In this document: positions 1-8,370 of the stretch, one piece after another
Position numbering within the stretch: position 1 is the stretch's first letter
Layout of the letters: each line of letters starts with the position of its first letter
Assembly: GCA_020845475.1 (NCBI GenBank)
Contig: JADLFN010000077.1
Span: 26,068-90,067 of the forward strand
Direction: 5' to 3'
Origin: Planctomycetota bacterium
GTDB lineage: Bacteria; Planctomycetota; UBA8742; UBA2392
Length of the DNA: 64,000 bases
Position numbers and translations under genes: made by a program
Notes under the pieces: generated by a model
What the model was told of the DNA's origin: nothing
Databases searched by the model: none
The model's input: the letters and a program-made list of their open reading frames with translations, nothing else

Positions 1-348
1 TTTCATGCGCGAGAGAATCACGGCCGGGCGCGAGTGGCCGTCGAGGAACGGGAAGCTCTGGTTGGCGCAGAAGCAGAAATCGGGCAGCTTGCCGCCGGCC
101 TCGATCACCTCAACGCCGATGCCGATTTTTTCGTAGGCGCCCTTGAGCGCTTCCCATTGCGCAATCGCCGCCTTGGGGCTGACTTTGTTCAGCCGCCCGC
201 TCTTGGTTTTCATCCACGGGTTGATCGCGGTTTCGACGGAGAAATGCTCGGGGCTTGCCATCAGCACGCGCGTGATCTTCGCGCGCTCCGGCGCGGCTTT
301 GAGCGCCGCCTTCACTTCAGCGGGGGTATTGAGGATGGAATCGGGCAT
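1..348 (-). CDS. Amidinotransferase / dimethylargininase-like protein, partial (C-terminus off the window)
   Basis: Translating the minus strand from the ATG at 348 gives 116 residues running off the left edge. It begins MPDSILNT and contains VLMASPEHFSVETAINPWM, the signature start of the N-dimethylarginine dimethylaminohydrolase / arginine-deiminase-like guanidino-group modifying family. Further on come FCFCANQSFPFLDGHSRP and SRMK, matching the 'C-N-x-x-F' region of the same fold. Members hydrolyse or transfer guanidino groups of arginine derivatives in the cytoplasm, using a Cys/His pair near the C-terminus that lies outside this window, so activity cannot be judged. It is divergent from the small membrane protein at 418. 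The family assignment is from motif recognition only. Confidence 0.75.
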   Translation of the reverse strand, partial: MPDSILNTPAEVKAALKAAPERAKITRVLMASPEHFSVETAINPWMKTKSGRLNKVSPKAAIAQWEALKGAYEKIGIGVEVIEAGGKLPDFCFCANQSFPFLDGHSRPAVILSRMK

Positions 349-417
349 GCATTTATCACACGGATTTGCGCTCGCAGGTCAAGACAAGTGGCGGCCAATC
401 GCGCGGCCTTGTATGTA

Positions 418-789
418 ATGGCCATGCCCTGGCTGAGCATCATCAACGCCGCGATTTTCGGATGGCTGTGCGCTGGGATTGCCCTGCGCAAGCGCCACGG
501 CCTGCACGCAGCCATGATGACGCTGGGCTTTGGCTTTGACCTGGCGCTGCTGGTTTACGTCGAATTCTCGTCAAAGGCGATTGAACAGACCGTCGCCAAG
601 CCGCCGGGCGTTGTGCTCGTGATCCACGTGCTGCTGGCCACGATCATGCTCGTACTCTACCCGTTCGTGATTTACAGCGGCGGCAAGGTGCTTGCCGGCG
701 GCAACGTGCGCAAACACAAGCGATTGGCCATGCCATTCATGCTGGCGCGCCTGCTGGTCGTTATCACAGCCTGGATGGTCGCGCGCTAA
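418..789 (+). CDS. Small four-helix integral membrane protein, function unknown
   Basis: The 123-residue product has about four hydrophobic segments: roughly residues 4-22 (LSIINAAIFGWLCAGIAL), 32-50, 62-85 and 103-121, separated by short basic loops such as RKRHG and RKHKR. The last part, HKRLAMPFMLARLLVVITAW, resembles the HR-containing helix ends of DUF420-like or cytochrome-associated membrane proteins, but I cannot name the family firmly. I chose ATG 418; ATG 424 is also possible. The reading frame is open much further upstream, but that stretch is antisense to the amidinotransferase gene and is not protein-like. The gene ends immediately before two palindromic GGGGACTGTCCCC units. Confidence 0.55.
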   Translation: MAMPWLSIINAAIFGWLCAGIALRKRHGLHAAMMTLGFGFDLALLVYVEFSSKAIEQTVAKPPGVVLVIHVLLATIMLVLYPFVIYSGGKVLAGGNVRKHKRLAMPFMLARLLVVITAWMVAR

Positions 790-790
790 A

Positions 791-905
791 GGGGACTGTC
801 CCCAAAGGGGACTGTCCCCGTCCCAACTGGCGCAGCAATCAGCCGAATCGAGTTCCAATTGAAGCGGGAACGATATCTCACGACTTTGCCGTGGGGACAG
901 TCCCC
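791..905. repeat. Three copies of the palindrome GGGGAC(T/A)GTCCCC between convergent genes
   Basis: Perfect 13-base palindromes lie at 791-803, 807-819 and 893-905. The first two are separated by only three bases. The third is inside the last codons of the minus-strand gene and encodes its Gly-Thr-Val-Pro. They sit between two convergent genes, so they could form hairpins that end transcription. Similar GGGGACAGTCCCC units are a dispersed palindromic repeat in several bacterial lineages, which I recall but cannot verify here. Confidence 0.7.
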
Positions 906-1750
906 ACATACTTCTTCAAGAACTCCCGCGCGCGCTGGGCGACTTCGATGGCTTTGTGTTCAAACGTGTAGAGCTCGACCGTGATCCAACCGTTGTCGTA
1001 GCCGGCACCGCTGAGCGCCTTGAAGAACGCGTCGAAATCAATGGCACCATCGCCGGGCACGAGGTGAAAATGCACGCGATCCTTGGCGATATCCTCGATC
1101 TGGATGTGATGGATGCGATTCTTGAATCGCGTCGCGTTCGCGGCGGGATCCTCGCCGACGCAATAGAAGTGGCCCACGTCGAAGTTCAGGCCAAGCCATT
1201 TCTCGGCGCGCTTGTCGCCCTTGAAGCGCTTCATGAATTCGTCGTACTCGCCGGCTTTCTCGATAAGCAGGCCGGGCTCGGGCTCGATGCACAGGCGCAC
1301 GCCCGCTTTCTCAGCGTCGGGCAGCACGCTGCGCAAGCCTTCTTCAAACCAGTCCGCTGCCTGTTTGCGCGTGACGCCGGGATCAATGGGCCCGCCGGGC
1401 TCCGTTGAAATCGTGGGTGCGCCCAGCTTCGCCGCCAGATGCAGGCACTGGCGCGTGTGCTCGATGCGCAACTTGCGCCGCGCGGCTTCCTTCTGGCACC
1501 AGCTCGGGCGGTGGCAACCCTCAATGCCATAGAGCATGAAGGCGTTACAGTTGCTGACCTCGAGGCCGCGCTTTTTCAACTTGGCGCGCCAGCGCTTGAT
1601 GTCTTCTTCTTTAACCTGAGGCGGAAATGCATGGGGCGGATCGAGCAGAATCTCAATGCCCTGATAGCCGGCGTCAGCAACGAGATCGATGGCCTCGTCG
1701 AGGCTGTAGCGTTTCATGGCATTGGAAGCGAATGCGAGTTTGAAGGGCAC
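878..1750 (-). CDS. Sugar phosphate isomerase/epimerase family TIM-barrel protein
   Basis: The 290-residue product matches the xylose-isomerase-like / AP-endonuclease-2 TIM barrel superfamily. It has LAFASNAMKRYSLDEAIDLV and GYQGIEILLDPP at the N-terminus, then ISTEPGGP, LCIEPEPG (metal-ligand Glu), LNFDVGHFYC (Asp/His ligands), HHIQIEDI and WITVELYTF near the C-terminus. These place acidic and His metal ligands on consecutive strands. Members isomerise or epimerise sugars and related polyols in the cytoplasm; the substrate is unknown. The start is a GTG at 1750, four bases after the stop of the upstream gene, so the two are probably co-transcribed. The last codons come from a GGGGACAGTCCCC repeat, giving a C-terminus (KKYVGTVPTAKS) probably unlike that of relatives. 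Confidence 0.82.
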   Translation of the reverse strand: MPFKLAFASNAMKRYSLDEAIDLVADAGYQGIEILLDPPHAFPPQVKEEDIKRWRAKLKKRGLEVSNCNAFMLYGIEGCHRPSWCQKEAARRKLRIEHTRQCLHLAAKLGAPTISTEPGGPIDPGVTRKQAADWFEEGLRSVLPDAEKAGVRLCIEPEPGLLIEKAGEYDEFMKRFKGDKRAEKWLGLNFDVGHFYCVGEDPAANATRFKNRIHHIQIEDIAKDRVHFHLVPGDGAIDFDAFFKALSGAGYDNGWITVELYTFEHKAIEVAQRAREFLKKYVGTVPTAKS

Positions 1751-1753
1751 TGG

Positions 1754-2404
1754 TTACTCTCGTGGGAAACAAGGCAGGAGTTCGTTGTATTCACCCAACT
1801 GGGCCTTTGACAACTTGCGGTCCTTGAAATCTACAGAGTAGCTTGGAACGTTGCGGGCTTTGTCGCCCCGGACATGAATTGAGCCCACAAACTTTCCCGC
1901 GCTGTCAAACTCGGAGCGCCACATGAATGACTCGTTTGAATAATAGCGTGTGTCGAAGTCGGAAGGTGCGTCAATCAATTCCGCATTGAGGAGATCTGTC
2001 CAACCCCGGGCATCCACTTTCGCAGCATGTGCGGCTTCGAGTTTTGCCCGTAGCTGGTACGTTTTGACCACAATGTCATCTGTGACGTCTTGTCGGTTTC
2101 CAAGCACTCCTTGCCTGCGGCCAGCTTCGACCAACACCAAGCTGCCCACTGTGCACGCGACCAGAAACACTATCGCTACCTTCATTCTTCTGCGCAGAAT
2201 CAACAGTCCCATAGTGGTACCAAAAAACACGGTCAAGCCGTGTCGCGCAAGGCCCGGAAAACTCATCAGGAGTTCAAAATCAGCAAGGGCGAACATCCCG
2301 ATCCACCCCGCGGAAAACCCTCCAAGCATCAGCAAGGCCAGACCGCAAATCCAGTCTGCCGCTCTGAACAACCAGTGCTTTGGCTGAACGCCTTCTTCGG
2401 ACAT
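1754..2404 (-). CDS. Hypothetical membrane protein with three transmembrane segments
   Basis: The product begins MSEEGVQPKHW and is about 216 residues long. Three hydrophobic segments, about 17-40, 53-70 and 76-93, are followed by a soluble C-terminal half of about 120 residues (KLEAAHAAKVDARGWTDLL and later FKDRKLSKAQLGEYN). I recognise no family. An upstream in-frame GTG at 2428 would add eight residues; I prefer ATG 2404, although neither has a strong ribosome binding site. It is followed after four bases by the isomerase-like gene, so the two form a likely operon. Confidence 0.55.
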   Translation of the reverse strand: MSEEGVQPKHWLFRAADWICGLALLMLGGFSAGWIGMFALADFELLMSFPGLARHGLTVFFGTTMGLLILRRRMKVAIVFLVACTVGSLVLVEAGRRQGVLGNRQDVTDDIVVKTYQLRAKLEAAHAAKVDARGWTDLLNAELIDAPSDFDTRYYSNESFMWRSEFDSAGKFVGSIHVRGDKARNVPSYSVDFKDRKLSKAQLGEYNELLPCFPRE

Positions 2405-2513
2405 TGATAACAAGTTTGGCCGGATCACTTGAGGCCATCAAGAGCCTGCTTGGGAGCGCGTCGCCTCCAGCCCTCGCTTGCGCTTCGGGCTCTTGTTTCG
2501 CTATTGTCCCGCC

Positions 2514-3530
2514 ATGCGCATCCTTGTTACCGGCGCGGCTGGCTTTGTTGGCTCGCACGTATGCCGCGCTCTTTTGAAGCGATTTGATGAAGTCGTCGGC
2601 TTCGACGACTTCAACGACTATTACTCGCCCGCCATCAAGCGCGCCAACGTGGAGGAACTCAAGAAACTCGGCAAGTTCACCGAGTTCGAGGGCGACCTGC
2701 GCAAGACCGAAGATGTCGAAAAGGTCTTTGGCGACAGCGGCTTTGATGTGGTCTGCCACCTCGCCGCGCGCGCCGGCGTTCGCCCCAGCCTTGAGAACCC
2801 TCTTTTGTACGTCGACACCAACGTGCGCGGCACCACGAACATCCTCGAGGCCATGCGCAAGCGCATCGTGCCCAAGAAGTCGAACACCACGATCAAGGGC
2901 AAGACGCGCATGCTCAAGTCGGGCGTTCCGAACACGAAAATCGTGTTTGCCTCCAGCAGCAGCGTTTACGGTGGCAACACCTGGGTGCCGTTTTCGGAAA
3001 AAGACCCCGTCGAAAACCCGTGGTCTCCCTACGCCGTCACCAAGCGCGCCTGTGAACTGATGCTCGCCGCCTATCACCATTTGTACGCCATTGAGAGCTA
3101 TGCGCTGCGCTTTTTCACAGTCTATGGCCCCGGCCAGCGGCCGGATCTCGCCATTGCCAAGTTCGTCGACCTGATCGAGCGCGGCGAAGAAGTGCCGTTT
3201 TACGGCGACGGCAGCAACGGGCGCGATTACACGTTCATTGATGACATCGTCATGGGCGTCGTCGCCGCCATCGACAAAGTGAAGGGCTGCGAAATCATCA
3301 ACCTGGGCGGCGAAAAACCCGTCACGCTCACGGAGATGGTGGGCGTGATCGAAGCCGTGCTCGGCAAAAAAGCGAAGCTAAAGAAATTGCCCATGCAGCC
3401 CGGAGACGTACCACAAACCTACGCTGACCTCGGCAAGGCGCGCAAGCTGCTGGGCTTCACGCCCAAGACGCCGTTCTCTGAAGGCGTCAAACGCTACGTG
3501 GCCTGGTGGCGGGCGCAGAAGAAAGCATGA
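2514..3530 (+). CDS. NAD-dependent epimerase/dehydratase, UDP-glucuronate 4-epimerase-like
   Basis: The 338-residue extended short-chain dehydrogenase starts MRILVTGAAGFVGSHVC, with the NAD-binding GxxGxxG. CHLAARAGVRPSLENP follows, then the SSSSVYG serine region and the YAVTK catalytic Tyr/Lys pair (about residue 170). RFFTVYGPGQRPDLAI is typical of UDP-glucuronate/UDP-galacturonate 4-epimerases, as is the GRDYTFIDDIV region. It would supply a nucleotide sugar for surface polysaccharide. The start is ATG 2514, giving the canonical beta-strand at residue 2. Its stop overlaps the next start (ATGA), so the secreted metallopeptidase-like gene is translationally coupled. The substrate assignment rests on motif similarity and is less certain than the fold. 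Confidence 0.88.
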   Translation: MRILVTGAAGFVGSHVCRALLKRFDEVVGFDDFNDYYSPAIKRANVEELKKLGKFTEFEGDLRKTEDVEKVFGDSGFDVVCHLAARAGVRPSLENPLLYVDTNVRGTTNILEAMRKRIVPKKSNTTIKGKTRMLKSGVPNTKIVFASSSSVYGGNTWVPFSEKDPVENPWSPYAVTKRACELMLAAYHHLYAIESYALRFFTVYGPGQRPDLAIAKFVDLIERGEEVPFYGDGSNGRDYTFIDDIVMGVVAAIDKVKGCEIINLGGEKPVTLTEMVGVIEAVLGKKAKLKKLPMQPGDVPQTYADLGKARKLLGFTPKTPFSEGVKRYVAWWRAQKKA

Positions 3531-4786
3531 AAACCGCGCGCGTCATCCTTGCGTTGCTGCTGCTCGCCGTTGCCGCGCTGCACTCGGGCGCGCAAGACAA
3601 GCCGCGCCTGCTTTCCACGCAGACCGGACATTACCTGTTCATGTCGGATTGCGAGCAGGCCAACCACGATGAGTTCGCGAAAGTGGTCGAAGCCGCTTGG
3701 GCGCCGATGAAAGAGTTCTTTGCCGCCGAGCCCAAACTGAAAAAAGACGAGCGGCTCAAGGTCTATTTTTTCGAGAAGGAAGCCGACTGGGCGGCGCAGA
3801 TTGAAAAGGACGGCACGCCTGCACCTCGCGGCGCGGGCGGCTACTACTGGCCCCCCACCAGGACGGCCTATTTGTGGCGGCAGCCCACGCTCTACAACAC
3901 GCGGCAACTGCTTTTGCATGAGATCATCCACCAGTTTCACTTCCTGGCCAAGTGCAACAACACCGGCCCCAAGGATGCCTGGTACACCGAGGGCATCGCC
4001 GAGTATCTCTCGCGCCATTTCTGGGACGGCGAGAAGGTCACGCTGGGTGCTTTGCCGCTTTTGACGCTCGAGAATTACTCCGAGCGGGCATTGCTCTACT
4101 TTGAAGACAAGAAGTACGACTTCACAGGATTGATTCACTCCACACGCGCATCCGACCGGCCCGAACAATGGGCGCTCGTGCGCTTTTTCATTACCGCTGA
4201 AAAGGGTGCTTGGCTCAAGAAGTGGCAGCAGATTTCCAAGCGCCTCGACGCGGGCGAATCTTCCAAGAACTGTTTTCGCGCCATCATGGGCGACCCGCGC
4301 ACCGTAGCCGCAGCCGTTCTCAAGTGGCTGCAGGGTGAGCAGGAACCTTTCAAGCCGGTGTTCAACGAATGGGAAGGAATCGCGCCCGGCGTGTTCAAGG
4401 GCTGGTCGAGCGTCACGACACTGTGCCACGCGCGCAAAGACGCCGCCGAAATCGCGGCTACGCTGCAGGTGCCCGAGGGCAACTTCATCGGCGGCCTGCT
4501 GCTGCATTTTTCCAGCACCGACGATTACACCTGCGCCTACGTGAAGACCGGCGGCAACGTCACGGTCAACCGGCGCAAAGACGGCGCGTGGCAGGTGCTG
4601 GGCACGGGCATGGTGATGTCAGCCGAGACGCCAAAGCAACATCGCCTCACGGCCAGGCGCGGCGAAAAGGGCGTCACGTTCAACGTCGACGGCACCGACT
4701 TCGGCCCCTTCGACCTGCCCGGCAAGAAACTCGGCCTCTGCCTCGAAAACTGCACGTTGAAGTTCACCGACGTTGAAGTGAAGTAG
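3527..4786 (+). CDS. Secreted protein with gluzincin-type HExxH metallopeptidase motif
   Basis: The 419-residue product opens with a signal peptide (MKTARVILALLLLAVAALHSGA, cleavage after about residue 22). The first half contains LLLHEIIHQFHF, an HExxH-type zinc motif, followed about 25 residues later by WYTEGIAEYLSRHFW, which supplies the Glu third ligand. This is the gluzincin layout seen in DUF1570-like and related planctomycete secreted peptidases. The C-terminal 170 residues look beta-rich (FIGGLLLHFSSTDDYTCAYV, NCTLKFTDVEVK), like a concanavalin-type or DUF1080-like sandwich. The start overlaps the epimerase stop by four bases. The metal ligands are visible; substrate and true peptidase activity are inference. 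Confidence 0.72.
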   Translation: MKTARVILALLLLAVAALHSGAQDKPRLLSTQTGHYLFMSDCEQANHDEFAKVVEAAWAPMKEFFAAEPKLKKDERLKVYFFEKEADWAAQIEKDGTPAPRGAGGYYWPPTRTAYLWRQPTLYNTRQLLLHEIIHQFHFLAKCNNTGPKDAWYTEGIAEYLSRHFWDGEKVTLGALPLLTLENYSERALLYFEDKKYDFTGLIHSTRASDRPEQWALVRFFITAEKGAWLKKWQQISKRLDAGESSKNCFRAIMGDPRTVAAAVLKWLQGEQEPFKPVFNEWEGIAPGVFKGWSSVTTLCHARKDAAEIAATLQVPEGNFIGGLLLHFSSTDDYTCAYVKTGGNVTVNRRKDGAWQVLGTGMVMSAETPKQHRLTARRGEKGVTFNVDGTDFGPFDLPGKKLGLCLENCTLKFTDVEVK

Positions 4787-4974
4787 GGTTGTCCCAGTCG
4801 CCCGGAATCTCAATTCGTGCATCCAGTCCGCATGAACTTGAAGAATTCGTCACCGCAACCTTCCCTGAGTTTTGGGCTTTCGCGGCCACCTTGCAACCTT
4901 TTCAGCAGTTTGCAGCCCGTCTGCATTCGTGTTCTCCTGAGGATTGTCAAAAGCTGCTAATGAAAGGAAGCCCT

Positions 4975-5400
4975 ATGGAAACCAAACGAAACCTGCCAAA
5001 GCCGGACGCCGAGCTGGAAGCGCTTGTAACTGTCGTCATTGGCGCGGCCATTGAAGTTCACACGATACTTGGGCCGGGCCATATGGAGTCGACCTATGAA
5101 CGCGCGCTTTGCAGGGAATTGAAGTTGCGCGGCATTGCCTACAAGAAGCAGCACAAGCTTGACGTGGACTACAAAGGAGAGAGGGTCGGCGAATCGCGAG
5201 CTGACCTGCTGGTGGCGGGACGATTGATTGTCGAAATGAAGGCCGTTGAGTCCCTCGCTCCCGTTCATCACGCGCAGGTACGCTCATACATCCGCATTCA
5301 AGGTGAGATCTTGGGCCTGCTGCTGAATTTCAATGTGCCTGCAATGAACTCAAAGAACGCCATTCGTCGCGTGATCATCGGCGAAGTCGCAGCCGAGTGA
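4975..5400 (+). CDS. GxxExxY protein (PD-(D/E)xK-like small protein)
   Basis: The 141-residue protein contains GAAIEVHTILGPGHMESTYERAL, the GxxExxY signature, followed by RADLLVAGRLIVEMKAVESL. The D...E-x-K there is a PD-(D/E)xK nuclease-like core. The family is widespread and its function is not established. I start at ATG 4975 because GAAAGGAAG lies just upstream; the frame is open further upstream but those residues are not conserved-looking. C-terminal INFN-like text (GLLLNFNVP) is also typical of the family. It lies alone downstream of the metallopeptidase-like gene, 189 bases after its stop. Confidence 0.85.
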   Translation: METKRNLPKPDAELEALVTVVIGAAIEVHTILGPGHMESTYERALCRELKLRGIAYKKQHKLDVDYKGERVGESRADLLVAGRLIVEMKAVESLAPVHHAQVRSYIRIQGEILGLLLNFNVPAMNSKNAIRRVIIGEVAAE

Positions 5401-5483
5401 TGCGTGGACGATTAGGGTCTGGGACAGCTCGATTTATCCTTGTACAGAGGAGTGGCGCCCGCTTGCAGGCGTGGCAAAGCATT

Positions 5484-5579
5484 GCCCCGAAAACCCAAAA
5501 ACCCAAGACTACAGTTCCTCTCAACTACTCTGGTAACCGCGCCAACGTAACTGCCTTGGGGTTTTTGGGCTTTTGGGGC
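5484..5579. repeat. Long imperfect inverted repeat in the 5401-5746 intergenic gap
   Basis: The 346-base gap has no credible gene. It contains an inverted repeat of about 24 bases: 5484-5506 (GCCCCGAAAACCCAAAAACC...) pairs with 5555-5579 (CTTGGGGTTTTTGGGCTTTT...) around a loop of about 48 bases. There are two mismatches and one gap. A third partial unit, GGCTTTTGGGTTTTG, lies at about 5706-5720. This could be a small non-autonomous repeat element or a terminator for the GxxExxY gene. Confidence 0.6.
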
Positions 5580-5746
5580 GCCCTTTGCATCAACGTCCAG
5601 AACAGGAACTCGTGCAAACGGTCCGCCACCACTCGGAATTCAAGAGCATTGAATGGCCAAGCCTTCTACGCGCGTGTGATGGTGGAGAAACGAGCCCGAC
5701 GATTAGGCTTTTGGGTTTTGTGTTGCCGCGGCTAAAACACCCGCCC

Positions 5747-7624
5747 ATGAAGCTTCTTGTCGAGGTCAGCCAGGGGTTGGGCAACTGCGTGCAGGGCACG
5801 CCGCTTTGCCATGCCCTTCATCTGCTTGGCCACGGCGTGGACATGTTCGTCAATCGCCACTCCGGCGAGAAAGCGGCCGAAGTTTTCGCCGATCTATGGC
5901 GCGGCTGGCCCATCGTCGGGAAAGTGTTCACCCATCGCCGCCAGTTTAATGTGCGCGACTACGATTTCGGCCTCTCCTGCTATGGCCGCAAACTGATGCT
6001 GCGCTTGTTCGAGCCCGGGCTGGCGCTGGGCGTGATGCAGGGTGCCGTCAAGCGCCAGAGTGAAAGCGAAGCCAACGTTGAGCTGGCGCGCTTTCTGGGC
6101 TATGGCGGCGATACTCCCAAAAGCTTCGTGCTTTCGAGCGATCGCAAGTTCGGCCTGCCGAAGAACTCCGTCACGATTCACGCCGGCTGCTCGTGGTTTG
6201 CCACGGAGAAACGCTGGCCGCGCTGGCGCGAAGTGTGCGAGCGGCTCAAGGCGGAGGGCTTCCACCCGGTCATCCTCGGCACCGAAGATGACCGCAGCAA
6301 GGAGCGCTGGGAAGATGCGTTTGACAACCAGTTCAAGCTGAACATCAAAGATGTGATGGCGCTGCTGGGTGAAGCGGTGGCGCACTTCGGCAATGACTCT
6401 GGCGTCGGCCATCTGGCTGCAGCGGCGGGATTGCCGGGCGTGATCTTGTATGGGCCAACAAGCCCGATCAAGAACGCCCCAAACTCGCGTGTGCTCTTGC
6501 CGCTCGTCGCGCCCAAACAAGAGGGTGAAGAGCACGAGCAGGCCGCAAAGAAACCGGTGCCCATCGAACGCCTCACGCTCGACGAGGTCTGGGCGGCAAT
6601 CATGCGCGTGCTTAGGAACCCGCAGCGCGATCCCGAGCGCGCGCTGCCGCCGCGCCGCACGGATTCGCCCGAGGCGCGCTGGCGCACGTACATTGAAATG
6701 ACGCAGTCGCAGCGCGAGGCCGAGGGTGTCACGGAGATTGCCCATCTGCCGGAGGAGTTTGCGCCGCGCGTCAGCGTGGTGATTCCCACGTTCAATCGCA
6801 AGGAAGCCGCGCTGCGCGCCGTGAACTCTGTGCTCGCACAAACGGAAAAGGGCGTCGAGGTCTTGCTGGTTGATGACGGCAGTAGCGACGGAACCAAAGA
6901 AGCATTTGCACAGCCACCCGAACGCGTGCGCTATCTGCTGAAACCCAACGGCGGCGCTTCAAGCGCGCGCAACGTGGGGCTGCGACGCGCGCGCGGCGAG
7001 TTCATTGCCCTGCTCGACAGTGACGATGAATGGCTGCCCGAAAAGCTCGCGAAGCAACTTGCCGTCACGGGCGACGCGCTTGCCAGCCGCCACGTGCATG
7101 TCAACGTCGATGGCTCGCGCGAGAACAAGCCGGAGGACCTGCCCGGGCGCGACATTTTTCGCGACCTCTACTGGAAGCTGTCCCTGAAAACGAGCACGCT
7201 GGTTTTCAAACGAGCGCTGCTCGAAAAGGTCGGCCTGTTCAACGAGCGTTTTCCGATCAGCAACGATTGGGATTTCTTTCTGCGCGTCGCGCGCGAAACA
7301 GGCGAGCGCTTTGCCACCCTGCCCGATGCGCTGGCAATCATCCACCGCAGCGACAACTCCATTTCGCGCGGCAACCGTTACAACGCGCTCGAACACGCCT
7401 ATACGCGCATCTGCACGCTCAATGCGCTGCTTTGGGGCAGCGGCCTGGTTTCGCGCGAGACCATGATCCGCCGCGCGGGCGCCAAGCAACTTGAACTTTC
7501 ACGCGCCAAGCACGCTGAAGGCGGCAAGCGCGCCAAGCACAAGGCCCGCGCCCACGCCCGCGATGCCATGCGCGCCGGTTTCTGGCTGCAAGGCGCATTG
7601 CGTTATGTGCGCGCCTTGTTTTAG
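5747..7624 (+). CDS. Bifunctional glycosyltransferase: GT9 (heptosyltransferase-like) fused to GT2
   Basis: The 625-residue product holds two complete glycosyltransferase modules. Residues 1 to about 270 are GT-B, family 9: MKLLVEVSQGLGNCVQGTPLC at the N-terminus, SVTIHAGCSW, and FGNDSGVGHLAAAAGLPGV with YGPTSP, the ADP-heptose-LPS heptosyltransferase hallmark. After a linker, from about residue 340, it is GT-A family 2: PRVSVVIPTFNR, LLVDDGSSDGT, NGGASSARNVGL and LLDSDDEWLPEK with the DxD metal site. Such fusions build lipopolysaccharide or other envelope glycans. ATG 5747 is chosen because it starts the GT9 core exactly. The isoprenylcysteine-methyltransferase-like gene follows after eight bases, so the two are probably one operon. 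The acceptor and sugars are unknown. Confidence 0.85.
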   Translation: MKLLVEVSQGLGNCVQGTPLCHALHLLGHGVDMFVNRHSGEKAAEVFADLWRGWPIVGKVFTHRRQFNVRDYDFGLSCYGRKLMLRLFEPGLALGVMQGAVKRQSESEANVELARFLGYGGDTPKSFVLSSDRKFGLPKNSVTIHAGCSWFATEKRWPRWREVCERLKAEGFHPVILGTEDDRSKERWEDAFDNQFKLNIKDVMALLGEAVAHFGNDSGVGHLAAAAGLPGVILYGPTSPIKNAPNSRVLLPLVAPKQEGEEHEQAAKKPVPIERLTLDEVWAAIMRVLRNPQRDPERALPPRRTDSPEARWRTYIEMTQSQREAEGVTEIAHLPEEFAPRVSVVIPTFNRKEAALRAVNSVLAQTEKGVEVLLVDDGSSDGTKEAFAQPPERVRYLLKPNGGASSARNVGLRRARGEFIALLDSDDEWLPEKLAKQLAVTGDALASRHVHVNVDGSRENKPEDLPGRDIFRDLYWKLSLKTSTLVFKRALLEKVGLFNERFPISNDWDFFLRVARETGERFATLPDALAIIHRSDNSISRGNRYNALEHAYTRICTLNALLWGSGLVSRETMIRRAGAKQLELSRAKHAEGGKRAKHKARAHARDAMRAGFWLQGALRYVRALF

Positions 7625-7632
7625 TAGCGCAC

Positions 7633-8370
7633 GTGAACCAGCCAGACTCAAACGTTGAAGCCGCGTTTGCGCAGGGCCCTGTGAAGGCCACGCGCAAGGC
7701 GCACATTCCCGACGGCAAGCGCCGCGAGAAACGCCTTGAGCGTCTGCGCCTGCAGGGGTTCTATCCCATTTACGCCGCCGCCTGCTTTCTCGCGCTCACG
7801 GCGCCACTGGCGGAGCCGCACCCGGCGTGGATTGCGCTGCGCTTCATTGGCCTGGGCCTGATGGTGTTGGGCCTTCTCATGCGCATCTGGTCCTTTGGAT
7901 ATCTGCTCAAGCGCGAGGAACTGGCCACGGCCGGCCCCTATGGCCGCACGCGCAACCCGCTTTACGTGGGCACATGGCTGATCGGGTGCGGCTTGATGCT
8001 CAACGCGGCCGCGCCCTACAACCTCGCGCTGCTGGCGGCATACAACGTGCTGTTCTACTTCATTTATCGCGCGCAGATCGGCATTGAAGAAGAGATGCTG
8101 CGCGACATCTTCAAAGCCGCGTTTGATGAATACTGCCGCAACGTGCCGCGATTTTTCCCGCGCGTCAGCGCATGGAAAGTAGGCGATGTCAGCACGTTCT
8201 CGCTGGGCCGCGCGCTGAAAAACAAGACGTTGCAGCCGATTGCGGGCCTGCTGCTTTTGCTGGCACTGCAGATGACAAGCTGGGGGCTGCTCTGGCCCAT
8301 GCTGCGCGGCGCCAGCTTTGAAGCTGCTTGGCAAGCATTCATGGCCGGTGGCTGGATTGGACTCAAGTAA
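7633..8370 (+). CDS. Isoprenylcysteine carboxyl methyltransferase-like integral membrane methyltransferase
   Basis: The 245-residue membrane protein has hydrophobic helices at about 40-56, 62-84, 115-145 and near the C-terminus. The diagnostic SAM-binding GPYGRTRNPLYVGTW is at about residues 96-110, and the IGIEEEMLRDIF...YCRNVPRFFP tail matches the ICMT/PEMT family (DUF1295/NnrU-related). Such proteins methylate lipids or carboxyl groups at the membrane; the substrate is unknown. The start is GTG 7633. The stop TAA overlaps the ATG of the HAD gene by one base, indicating coupled translation with it. Confidence 0.8.
   Translation: MNQPDSNVEAAFAQGPVKATRKAHIPDGKRREKRLERLRLQGFYPIYAAACFLALTAPLAEPHPAWIALRFIGLGLMVLGLLMRIWSFGYLLKREELATAGPYGRTRNPLYVGTWLIGCGLMLNAAAPYNLALLAAYNVLFYFIYRAQIGIEEEMLRDIFKAAFDEYCRNVPRFFPRVSAWKVGDVSTFSLGRALKNKTLQPIAGLLLLLALQMTSWGLLWPMLRGASFEAAWQAFMAGGWIGLK

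Noticed and set aside
34..417. A 250-residue gene from position 34 covering the small membrane protein
   Set aside because: Its first half is antisense to a clearly recognisable amidinotransferase; only the part from 418 is protein-like.
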